From assembly GCA_027488265.1 (NCBI GenBank), contig JAIYCA010000183.1, forward strand, positions 1 through 6,579: 6,579 bases of DNA. Direction: 5' to 3'. The first letter of the stretch is position 1; every line of letters starts with the position of its first letter. The notes under the pieces were generated by a model that worked only from the letters and a program-made list of their open reading frames with translations, had not been told where the DNA came from and ran no database searches. This document shows, piece after piece, positions 1 through 5,995 of this stretch. The position numbers were made by a program, and so were the translations under genes. Source of the stretch: Planctomycetaceae bacterium (GTDB lineage: Bacteria > Planctomycetota > Phycisphaerae > Phycisphaerales > SM1A02).

Positions 1-33
1 AATTGAAGAATGCTCGCGCTTACTGAGAGCGAG
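1..33 (-). terminator. Possible intrinsic terminator after the EF-hand protein gene
   Basis: Just past the stop codon of the minus-strand gene at 37-948, positions 13-20 (ctcgcgct) and 26-33 (agagcgag) can pair as an 8-bp stem with one mismatch and a 5-nt loop. On the minus strand the hairpin is followed by CATTCTTCAATT, which is only moderately T-rich. The position fits transcription termination, but the poor T-tract and the window edge keep this tentative. Confidence 0.4.
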
Positions 34-36
34 GGT

Positions 37-948
37 TCACTCGGCTGCCGGCGGACGGTTCGCGCGGCCGCCACGGCCACGTGGACGTTCGCCTGCGGCA
101 CCGCCCTCGGCAGCAGCACCACCTGCGGGAGCTGCCGCTTCGCCGCCCTCATCCTTTTGGAAGAGTTTGTGACCCGACTCCTCCGACTCGTGGAGTTTCT
201 CAAGCGCAGCCTTCGCTGCAGCAGTGTTGCCCGAGAGGATCGCGTTCTCGATTTCAAACGCGGTCATGATCGAAGTGATCATCGCCTTGCGGAACTCACG
301 CTCATAAGCAGCCTTGTCTTCGCCGAACTTCGCCTTCGCTGCGTCTGACATCGGAACTGCCGAGGCAGCGCCCTTCGACGCAACGAGGCCCATTTGAAGG
401 CGTTGCACTGCTTCGAGGTCGGCCTTCTGCGTCGACGCATCAAGCGCCGATGCGCGCAGCGCACGGAATGCGCCGTTCGCTTGCTTCATCGAAGCTTCCA
501 TGTTGGGGGCGCCGCCAGCGGCACCGCCGCGGCCCTGACCACCTTGGCCACCCTGACCACCCATGCCGCGGAGTGCTCCGCCTTCCTTCGCGATGACTTC
601 GAGCTCAGTGCGCTCGACGAAGCCGTCCTTGTTGGTGTCGGCGCGTTCGAAAATCCGCTCGACGAGCATCGGAGGCATCTCATCACGCGAGAGCTTGCCG
701 TCGCCGTTCTGATCCATGTTCATGAGGCGCTCGACCATTTGCGCTGGGTCGACCTGGCCGCCGCGCATGCCTGGGCGCTGACCGTCCTGGCCGGGTTGGC
801 CTGGTTGGCCAGGCGCAGCCTGATCGCTGCCACCCTGATTTCTTCCACCCTGATTTCCGCCAGGCGGAAACGTGCCGTCCTGCTGGGCGAGTGCGAGCGA
901 TGAGAGCGAGAGTGCGAGAAGTCCAGTGAGGATGCGAGTGTGTTGCAT
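37..948 (-). CDS. Exported EF-hand protein with a cytochrome b562-like helical domain
   Basis: A 303-residue protein. The start at 948 is chosen because it places a signal peptide (residues 1-21, basic H3/R5, hydrophobic 6-20, cleavage after ALA) at the N-terminus; an in-frame ATG at 1038 would bury it. No Shine-Dalgarno is visible. Residues 25-65 are Gly/Gln/Pro-rich linker. Two canonical EF-hand loops follow: D79-x-N81-x-D83-G-x-x-S87-x-x-E90 and D104-x-N106-x-D108-G-x-x-E112-x-x-E115, so Ca2+ binding is likely. After a GGQ-rich linker (128-147), residues 150-265 are predicted helical and resemble cytochrome b562: M154 and H260 sit where the axial Met7 and His102 lie, and the last helix (SGNTAAAKAALEKLHESEES then GHKLFQ) parallels the b562 last helix ending in AYHQKYR. 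The C-terminus (268-303) is an Ala/Gly/Arg-rich low-complexity tail. The EF-hand call is firm; the b562 link is made by eye and haem binding is inference. It may instead be a haem-free helical sensor or scaffold. Confidence 0.88.
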   Translation of the reverse strand: MQHTRILTGLLALSLSSLALAQQDGTFPPGGNQGGRNQGGSDQAAPGQPGQPGQDGQRPGMRGGQVDPAQMVERLMNMDQNGDGKLSRDEMPPMLVERIFERADTNKDGFVERTELEVIAKEGGALRGMGGQGGQGGQGRGGAAGGAPNMEASMKQANGAFRALRASALDASTQKADLEAVQRLQMGLVASKGAASAVPMSDAAKAKFGEDKAAYEREFRKAMITSIMTAFEIENAILSGNTAAAKAALEKLHESEESGHKLFQKDEGGEAAAPAGGAAAEGGAAGERPRGRGGRANRPPAAE

Positions 949-1013
949 GGTGCGCGGCTGTTGGCCGACTCCGTGATTGAGCCGCGAGCGCGGCGAAGAG
1001 GAAGGCCCAAACC

Positions 1014-1035
1014 GACGTGTGTCGTGTGACACGTC
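1014..1035. repeat. Inverted repeat GACGTGT-N8-ACACGTC upstream of the EF-hand gene
   Basis: Arms at 1014-1020 and 1029-1035 are perfect 7-bp inverted repeats with an 8-nt spacer, lying 66-87 bp upstream of the ATG at 948. This could be an operator or a leader stem-loop for the EF-hand protein gene. No recognised regulator box matches it, and function is inference. Confidence 0.3.
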
Positions 1036-1063
1036 CAACCGTCCGGATTGGGTATTCGCCGCG

Positions 1064-1079
1064 TTCAGGCGATCCTGAA
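1064..1079. repeat. Inverted repeat TTCAGG-N4-CCTGAA upstream of the EF-hand gene
   Basis: Arms at 1064-1069 and 1074-1079 are perfect 6-bp inverted repeats around CGAT. It lies between the terminator of the cytochrome gene and the EF-hand gene, where that gene's promoter should be. It may be an operator half-site pair or a small hairpin; nothing in the sequence decides. Confidence 0.3.
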
Positions 1080-1130
1080 GGAGCGCGGCAGAATTGAACG
1101 CGTCGCATCGGTAGTTGATTGCGCGTTCGT

Positions 1131-1164
1131 GTCAAAAAACCGCCCACCTCGGAAGGGTGGGCGG
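1131..1164 (-). terminator. Rho-independent terminator of the di-heme cytochrome gene
   Basis: Positions 1140-1148 (ccgcccacc) pair perfectly with 1156-1164 (ggtgggcgg), a GC-rich 9-bp stem with a 7-nt loop. Read on the minus strand the stem is followed directly by TTTTTTGAC, the textbook arrangement. It begins 47 nt beyond the stop codon at 1212, so it should end transcription of the large cytochrome gene and separate it from the co-oriented EF-hand gene at 948, which then needs its own promoter. Confidence 0.88.
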
Positions 1165-1211
1165 CGGAGCACACGAAAGCGGTGCAAACTCAGGAGCGAG
1201 GCGAACTCAAG

Positions 1212-3962
1212 TTACGGGCACGCGCCCCACGCTCCGAGAAGGATCGCGAGATCCGCGGCGTCGGTCGTACCGCTGCCATCAATGTCCGTGACACCTGCGG
1301 TGCCCCAGCCTGAGAGAAGCGCGCCGAGATCGCCACCGTTCACGAGACCATCCGGTGTCGCAGGCGAGATGTCGCCAACGCACGCGCCGGGAACGCTCGA
1401 CGCATCGGCGGGATCGCTGCCTGCATCGAGTTCATCGCGATCGAAGAATCCATCGAGATCGCGGTCGATACCGAGGCGTGTTTGCGAGCCTGGCGGCACG
1501 AGCGTGTAGGTGAGTTCGCTGCCTGCGGCGGCGAGCGCAAGCAACGCTGCCGGCGAAAGCGTCGGCGCATCCGCGCGGTCAGAGCGGAACGAGCCCGCAA
1601 CGAACATCCATCCGCGCGCTTCACCGCCGACGCGTCCCTTCACGATGAGCCCGAGGCCGTTCGGCGCATTTGCGATCGTGACGAACTGATTGATGCGCGC
1701 GGTGTCATTCCCAACGCCCGTGGCCGTCGTCTGCTGCCCGATACCTGCGTGCGTCCCTGAATTGAACGACATGCAGAACGCTTCCATATCGCGGCGCTGT
1801 TGTTGGCCCGTCGGAGTGTTCGCGAAATTGAAACCGGTCGTGATCGCGTCTTGGAAGGTGAACTTCTCACCATTGTGTTCGAAGCCGAAGCCGCGCAACG
1901 CCGTCGTCGACGTGTTGCTCGCGCCGACTTTGCGCCAGAGTTCACGCAGGTGCGAGTTCTTGCGATTCTGGTTTTCGCCGCCAGGCGCCGGAATATCGAC
2001 GCGGTTGTTCGAACCGATCGCGCCCGCGTGGCACGAGACGCACGTGAGGCCCGGGGCGCCCGGAGGACCCGCGAAGAACTGGCCCGTGTTGAAGAGATTC
2101 TGCCCAGTCACCGCGTTCCCCGTCACGTTGAAACCGGTCTGCGTGCCACCGAAGATCGCAACCGAGGTGCGCAGCGTGTTGTCGATGTTGCGGTTTGGAT
2201 TCGGCGGGAAGACGAGCGATGCGAGGTAGTTCTCGAGCGACGCCATTTCCGTCGGAGAAATCTCGCTGCCGCGGCCTTGCAAGTGTGTGAACGCGACGTT
2301 GAACTCGCTCAGATCGTCTTTCTCGCCGCGCCAGTGGAACGGCTCGTTGCCGATGATGCCTTGCAACGTCTGCGTCGTCATCGGGCCCTTCATCGGATGC
2401 CACGAAATGCACGCGCCCGGCGCGGCGACTTGGCAAACCTCGTCGAATGCTTCGACGACGCCTGTTGGGTCGCCAAGATCCCACGCGAGTCGATCGCTGC
2501 GACCATCGATGTGACACGTCGCGCACGAAACGTGACCGAGGCCCGACGTGAGATTCGTATCGAAGAGGAACTTGCGTCCCGCGCGCACGGTGGCGGGGGT
2601 TGCATCGTGGAACGTCGAACGTGCAACTTCGCTTGCGCCCGCGGTCGAAACAGCGCTCACCGAGCCTTCGAAACGATTGAGCGTGTAGACGAATTGGCCG
2701 TTTGGCGACATCACGATGCCGCTCGGACCTTCGCCGACGCCGATCTTCGCGAGGCGCGCGCCCGAGGGCGACATTGCGATGATGCAGTTGGTTCCAAGCG
2801 ATGCGACGTACGCGGCGCTTGAGTCGGGCATCCACGCGACGCCGCGCGGATCACCGATTGATTGGAAGCGTTCGAGTTCGGGAATCGAACTCGACGCGTA
2901 GGTGAGGTGCGGGTTGAGATCGCGCACAACGGGCGCGGTGCCACCGGGACCAGTGAACGCGCCGACCATCTTGGCGAAGACGCCATCGAGTTTCGGCTCG
3001 AAGCGAATCTCGTTGCGCGCTTCGATGCCAACGGCAAGCACGGTGCCGTTCGGCGCAACGCCGATACCAGCAACGCAACTCATCAGGCTTGGCACGTAGC
3101 TCGTTGCAAGGCTCGCGGCGTCGATGACTGCGATGTCGTTGTCGACCACGTCCCACGTCACGAGGCTCGACCAGTTGCGGTTGTTGTCGTCGATCCATTG
3201 GCCGAGCGCGTTCTTTCGCACGATGTGCGCCACGCGCGGCGCGACGGGTTGACCCGGCGTGCGCGGCGGATCGAACGCGTTGCCAGAGTTCGGCGGCGGA
3301 TTGACGCCGTTGTAGGGGCTTGCGGTACTGTTCACGATGGTGCGCGGCACGACCGTCGAGCGATTTCCCGACTCGAAGATCGCGAGGTAGACCGTGCGGC
3401 CGTCGGGGCTCGTTGCGAGTGCGCGCGGCGAAGCGCCGGCGATCGTAGTTGTCGTCAGCGTCGGCGCGGCGGCGGCAGGATCAAACGAGACGACGCGCGA
3501 AGACATCGCAAGCGACACGAAGGCGCGCGCGGGTTTCGACGTGAAGACGATGTCCGCGGGCTCATCACCAACGAGGATCGTCCGAGTGACGCGCATCGTG
3601 GCGAGGTCCACGACGCTGACTGAGTCAGAGATTTGGTTGACGACCCACGCTTCGCCGTTCGAGCGCGCGCGCACCGAGACGGGATCAACGCCAACCGCGA
3701 CCGAGCCGCGTCGCACGGGGAGGCCGCCGACCAATTCGAACACTTCAAGTTGACCGTCCGCGGTGTTGACAGCGAGGAGCGCGGAGCCGTCGGGCGTCAC
3801 CTCAATCGGGTGCGTCTGCGGCGACTCGAAGTTCGTGAAGTTCCCCGTCTGCGCGAGGGCGACCGATGCGGTGAGCAGGCTGAGGGCCACGCCCGCGAGT
3901 GCGGACGACACGGGTGTGGGACACACAGGCATGAGACGAGGGGTGCGTGGGGCGCGGGGCAT
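1212..3962 (-). CDS. Exported YVTN beta-propeller / di-heme cytochrome c with EF-hand loop and dockerin-like tail
   Basis: A 916-residue exported protein. The start at 3962 gives an Arg-bearing n-region (R3, R6, R9), a hydrophobic core and cleavage after ALA (about residue 37); 3932 is an alternative ATG lacking the positive charges. No Shine-Dalgarno precedes either. Residues about 50-450 contain YVTN-type propeller repeats, for example 101-140 (AWVVNQISDSVSVVDL then VGDEPADIVF), 370-430 and nearby blades. Residues 460-740 form a cytochrome c region with haem motifs CATCH (480-484) and CVSCH (641-645), plus the stretch PMKGPMTTQTL then PFHWRGE (523-547) common in propeller-linked di-heme cytochromes related to cytochrome c peroxidase/MauG. 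Residues 833-844 are a perfect EF-hand loop (D-x-D-x-D-G-x-x-D-x-x-E). Residues 863-913 are a dockerin-like pair; the second loop is canonical (D893, D895, S897, G898, D901, D904), the first carries a short insertion. C861 and C915 flank the tail and could form a disulfide. Electron transfer or peroxidase activity outside the cytoplasmic membrane is likely; the substrate is unknown. It is followed by a strong terminator. Confidence 0.9.
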   Translation of the reverse strand: MPRAPRTPRLMPVCPTPVSSALAGVALSLLTASVALAQTGNFTNFESPQTHPIEVTPDGSALLAVNTADGQLEVFELVGGLPVRRGSVAVGVDPVSVRARSNGEAWVVNQISDSVSVVDLATMRVTRTILVGDEPADIVFTSKPARAFVSLAMSSRVVSFDPAAAAPTLTTTTIAGASPRALATSPDGRTVYLAIFESGNRSTVVPRTIVNSTASPYNGVNPPPNSGNAFDPPRTPGQPVAPRVAHIVRKNALGQWIDDNNRNWSSLVTWDVVDNDIAVIDAASLATSYVPSLMSCVAGIGVAPNGTVLAVGIEARNEIRFEPKLDGVFAKMVGAFTGPGGTAPVVRDLNPHLTYASSSIPELERFQSIGDPRGVAWMPDSSAAYVASLGTNCIIAMSPSGARLAKIGVGEGPSGIVMSPNGQFVYTLNRFEGSVSAVSTAGASEVARSTFHDATPATVRAGRKFLFDTNLTSGLGHVSCATCHIDGRSDRLAWDLGDPTGVVEAFDEVCQVAAPGACISWHPMKGPMTTQTLQGIIGNEPFHWRGEKDDLSEFNVAFTHLQGRGSEISPTEMASLENYLASLVFPPNPNRNIDNTLRTSVAIFGGTQTGFNVTGNAVTGQNLFNTGQFFAGPPGAPGLTCVSCHAGAIGSNNRVDIPAPGGENQNRKNSHLRELWRKVGASNTSTTALRGFGFEHNGEKFTFQDAITTGFNFANTPTGQQQRRDMEAFCMSFNSGTHAGIGQQTTATGVGNDTARINQFVTIANAPNGLGLIVKGRVGGEARGWMFVAGSFRSDRADAPTLSPAALLALAAAGSELTYTLVPPGSQTRLGIDRDLDGFFDRDELDAGSDPADASSVPGACVGDISPATPDGLVNGGDLGALLSGWGTAGVTDIDGSGTTDAADLAILLGAWGACP

Positions 3963-4019
3963 GGCGGTCTTTGGAGCATGCACCGCATCGCGGGACGGCG
4001 AATGTGGAAACTTCGCGAA

Positions 4020-4124
4020 ACTCGAAACTTGGGACTCGAAACTTGGGACTCGAAACTCGGGACTCGGGACTCGAAACTCGAAACTCGGGACTGGAAACTC
4101 GGGACTGGAAACTCGGAAGTCGAG
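4020..4124. repeat. Heptameric tandem repeat array, consensus ACTCGRR, 15 units
   Basis: Fifteen consecutive 7-bp units in strict phase. Units 1-14 (4020-4117) are variants of ACTCGAA, ACTTGGG, ACTCGGG, ACTGGAA and ACTCGGA; unit 15 (4118-4124, AGTCGAG) is degenerate. AA-ending and GG-ending units often alternate, giving a 14-bp higher-order period: units 1-2 equal units 3-4, and units 10-11 equal units 12-13. There is no stop codon in any of the six frames (7 bp times 3 gives 7 codons), so the minus strand reads as F-E-F-R-V-S-S-type peptide and produces false N-terminal extensions. The array resembles in form the short tandemly repeated repetitive (STRR) heptamers known from cyanobacteria, though the unit sequence differs. 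Function is unknown: slippage-derived DNA, a protein-binding array or a promoter-spacing element are all possible. Confidence 0.95.
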
Positions 4125-4153
4125 CCTTTGCATCGACGAACACCGCCTCCGAG

Positions 4154-4179
4154 GCGCCATCCAGAGCGCGCCATCCAGA
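4154..4179. repeat. Short direct repeat GCGCCATCCAGA, two copies
   Basis: The 12-mer occurs at 4154-4165 and again at 4168-4179, a 14-bp period, between the heptamer array and the transporter start. In addition agcgcg (4165-4170) can pair with cgcgct (4181-4186). This could be a binding-site pair for the transporter promoter or a chance duplication. Confidence 0.5.
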
Positions 4180-4253
4180 ACGCGCTGTCTGTGTTGCGCC
4201 ATCGGGGAACGAACCAAACGATCGACTACAGGCGGCGCGGTATCGTCCCCGTC

Positions 4254-5771
4254 ATGGATCAAGCGCGGGCAACAAGCCTCGAAACAGGATCGCCTCCGCG
4301 TGCGGCGAATGGCGAGGTCTCGGCCATCGATGAGTTGGAGGATGGATCACAAACGATCGCGAAAGTTGGTCGCGCGCTTGGTCCAACGCTCGCCATCGCG
4401 GCGGTGCTTGCGACACATCCTGCGGTGGGAGCGTTTGGTGCGTTTTCGGCCGACGCGTCGTGGGTCCTCGGGCTTCTCGTGTGGATGGCGACGTGGTGGG
4501 TGACCCTCGCGGTCGATCCTGCGGTGACGGGGCTACTGCCGTTCGTCGCGCTCGCCGCGCTTGGAGTTGGAAAGCCCGCCGAGATCGCTGCGCCGTACGC
4601 GAACGACGTCATGTTTCTCTTCGGTGGCGGTGCGCTGCTCGCGTTGGCGCTTGATCGCGGCGGCATCTCGCGCCGATTCGCGGAAGGACTCATCGCGATC
4701 GCGGGTACGCGGCCGATCGCGGTGCTTGCGGCGGTCATGCTCGCGACCGCGCTCTTGAGCGCGTTTGTCTCAAATCTCGCGACGGCAGCCACCATGTTGC
4801 CGCTCGCGATCGCGCTCGGGACGCAAGCGCGCGACGCGGCGAACTCGGCACACGGCAAGCAATCCTCCGCGGGTGCCGCGCGTTGGTCGGTGTCGCTCCT
4901 CCTCGGCATTGCCTTCGCCTCGAGTATCGGCGGCGCGCTCACGCCGATCGGAAGTCCGCCGAACCCGATCGCCATCGAGTGGCTTTCGAAGAACGGCGTC
5001 GAGATGGACTTCTTCCGCTGGCTTCGATTCAGCGTGCCAACCACCCTCGTCATGCTTCCACTCGCGATCGTTGTGCTCGGCGTGTGGCTCTTCCCCGCGA
5101 AGGGTGTCACGGTGCCGCGTCGCGCCGGAGAACTCCCGCCGCTCGAGCGCGACGGATGGATCGCGCTGGTCGTGTTCTTAGCGGCCGTCACCGCGTGGGT
5201 GACGCGGGAGTTCTGGAAATCCTCGGCTCCGAACGTCTCGGACGGCACCATCGGAATTGCCGCTGCGGGGCTCCTTTTTCTCGCGCCGAGCAAAGCCCGT
5301 TCGGGCCAAGGAGTGCTCGCGCCGCGCGATTTTGCGCAGGTCCCGTGGCGCGTGCTCGTTCTCTTTGGTGGAGGACTTTGCCTCGCCGACGCCATGCAGC
5401 GCACCGGGCTCTCGGCGTCTCTCGGAGCCGTTTTTGAGGCGGCGGGGGCCTTACCGTCGCTCGGCGTCTTGGCGGTGATTGTGGCGATACTCGTCTTCGC
5501 GAGCGAAGTCGCCTCGAACACGGCGCTGGCCGCGATGGCGGTTCCGATCGTTGGCGCCATCGCCCCAGGCCTCGGTGTTGCGCCAGAGCAACTCGTCATT
5601 CCCGCCGTCTTTGCGGCGAGTTGGGCCTTTGCGATGCCAGTGGGAACGCCGCCAAACGCGCTCGTCTTTGCGTCAGGCCGCGTCCAAGTGCGCGACATGA
5701 TGCGTGCAGGGCTCGTCCTCGATCTTGTCGCGATCGTCGTCATCGTCGTGATGGCGAAACTCGTACTCTGA
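4254..5771 (+). CDS. DASS/SLC13-family anion:sodium symporter
   Basis: A 505-residue polytopic inner-membrane protein, of normal length for the divalent anion:Na+ symporter family, which imports dicarboxylates, citrate, sulfate or phosphate with sodium. The ATG at 4254 is the only sensible start; it leaves a polar N-terminus (1-40) before the first hydrophobic segment. Family marks: WMATWWVT (78-84) with VTGLLP (91-96); the first hairpin region S173-N174-L175-A-T177; TPIGSPPN (230-237) closing repeat one; EVASNTA (418-424) with the S421-N422-T423 motif; and PVGTPPNALVFASG (462-475), within a stretch (455-471) that fits the Na+/sulfate symporter signature including S456, F459, P462, G464 and N468. 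Roughly 11-13 hydrophobic segments are visible. The two SNx and two PPN elements show the inverted-repeat fold expected. Oddities: the usual T-E-A-x-P near residue 84 reads T-L-A-V-D, and the first SNT is SNL. The gene is divergent from the cytochrome gene and appears monocistronic. Substrate cannot be assigned. Confidence 0.92.
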   Translation: MDQARATSLETGSPPRAANGEVSAIDELEDGSQTIAKVGRALGPTLAIAAVLATHPAVGAFGAFSADASWVLGLLVWMATWWVTLAVDPAVTGLLPFVALAALGVGKPAEIAAPYANDVMFLFGGGALLALALDRGGISRRFAEGLIAIAGTRPIAVLAAVMLATALLSAFVSNLATAATMLPLAIALGTQARDAANSAHGKQSSAGAARWSVSLLLGIAFASSIGGALTPIGSPPNPIAIEWLSKNGVEMDFFRWLRFSVPTTLVMLPLAIVVLGVWLFPAKGVTVPRRAGELPPLERDGWIALVVFLAAVTAWVTREFWKSSAPNVSDGTIGIAAAGLLFLAPSKARSGQGVLAPRDFAQVPWRVLVLFGGGLCLADAMQRTGLSASLGAVFEAAGALPSLGVLAVIVAILVFASEVASNTALAAMAVPIVGAIAPGLGVAPEQLVIPAVFAASWAFAMPVGTPPNALVFASGRVQVRDMMRAGLVLDLVAIVVIVVMAKLVL

Positions 5772-5823
5772 ATTGCGTTTGATGAGCTGCGATTTCTTGG
5801 TGCATTCGTTCGTGCCACGCGTC

Positions 5824-5867
5824 AAAAGGCACCAACCGGACCACCTGAAGGTTGCCCGGTTGGTGTC
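5824..5867 (-). terminator. Intrinsic terminator for the PEP-CTERM gene, possibly bidirectional
   Basis: Positions 5830-5839 (caccaaccgg) pair perfectly with 5856-5865 (ccggttggtg), a 10-bp stem with a 16-nt loop that can itself form a small stem (acc-tgaa-ggt, 5843-5852). On the minus strand the hairpin is followed by TTTTGAC, so it suits transcription arriving from the gene at 5996-6562. On the plus strand no T-run follows, but its place 58 nt after the transporter stop codon means it may also attenuate transcription from that side. Confidence 0.7.
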
Positions 5868-5881
5868 ATGTATGGATTGCT

Positions 5882-5905
5882 GGCCGTTTGAATGTCGGCC
5901 TTTCT
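5882..5905 (+). terminator. Weak candidate terminator for the transporter gene
   Basis: GGCCG (5882-5886) and CGGCC (5896-5900) form a 5-bp GC stem with a 9-nt loop, followed on the plus strand by TTTCTGCTCTT. It lies about 110 nt past the transporter stop codon. The stem is short and the T-tract interrupted, so this is tentative. Confidence 0.3.
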
Positions 5906-5933
5906 GCTCTTGAGCCCTGTGGGGCGCGTGGAG

Positions 5934-5984
5934 CGAGTTTGCGGCCCGAGTGCTCGTGGGAGATGGTCTCGTCGGGCAAACTCG
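5934..5984 (-). repeat. Long imperfect hairpin just downstream of the PEP-CTERM gene
   Basis: CGAGTTTGC (5934-5942) pairs perfectly with GCAAACTCG (5976-5984); after a 3-nt bulge CCGA (5946-5949) pairs with TCGG (5972-5975), and the apex contains GAGA-TGG-TCTC (5960-5970). On the minus strand this structure starts 11 nt after the stop codon at 5996. No T-run follows in either direction, so it does not look like a standard terminator; a 3'-end RNA stabilising stem is one possibility. Confidence 0.6.
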
Positions 5985-5995
5985 TCAACGGCGGA

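Larger units (their letters stand above)
3963..4253. other. Divergent intergenic region between cytochrome and transporter genes
   Basis: The 291 bp hold the start regions of two divergent genes. About a third is a heptamer array (4020-4124), with an 8-bp palindrome TTCGCGAA (4012-4019) at its edge and a short direct repeat at 4154-4179. I see no convincing -35/-10 pair for either gene. Open frames run through the region on both strands only because the repeat lacks stop codons; I do not regard these as coding. Confidence 0.6.

Noticed and set aside
1107..1135. Sigma-70-like promoter on the minus strand with TTGACA at 1130-1135
   Set aside because: The -35 match is perfect but it overlaps the terminator T-tract, and the hexamer 17 nt downstream (ACCGAT) is a poor -10, so chance is likely.
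1800..2822. Open frames opposite or out of frame with the cytochrome gene (plus strand 1800-2822 and minus strand 1942-2835)
   Set aside because: Arg-rich translations without any motif, fully inside a gene with two CXXCH motifs and propeller repeats in the correct frame.
4020..4124. CRISPR array or coding repeat protein
   Set aside because: Units are 7 bp with no spacers, far from CRISPR repeat-spacer size, and the peptide reading is a by-product of stop-free heptamers with no start site of its own.
4194..4229. Promoter for the transporter gene (TTGCGC with GACTAC)
   Set aside because: The spacing is about 24 nt, too long for a sigma-70 promoter, and both hexamers are weak.
3633..4253. In-frame N-terminal extension of the transporter
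   Set aside because: It overlaps the cytochrome coding sequence and the heptamer array, and the extension has no membrane or signal features; the start at 4254 fits the family length.
4259..5818. Long open frame antisense to the transporter gene (519 codons, minus strand)
   Set aside because: It lies opposite a clear DASS transporter, its product is Ala/Ser/Thr/Pro-rich with no domain, and high-GC coding strands commonly leave such frames open.
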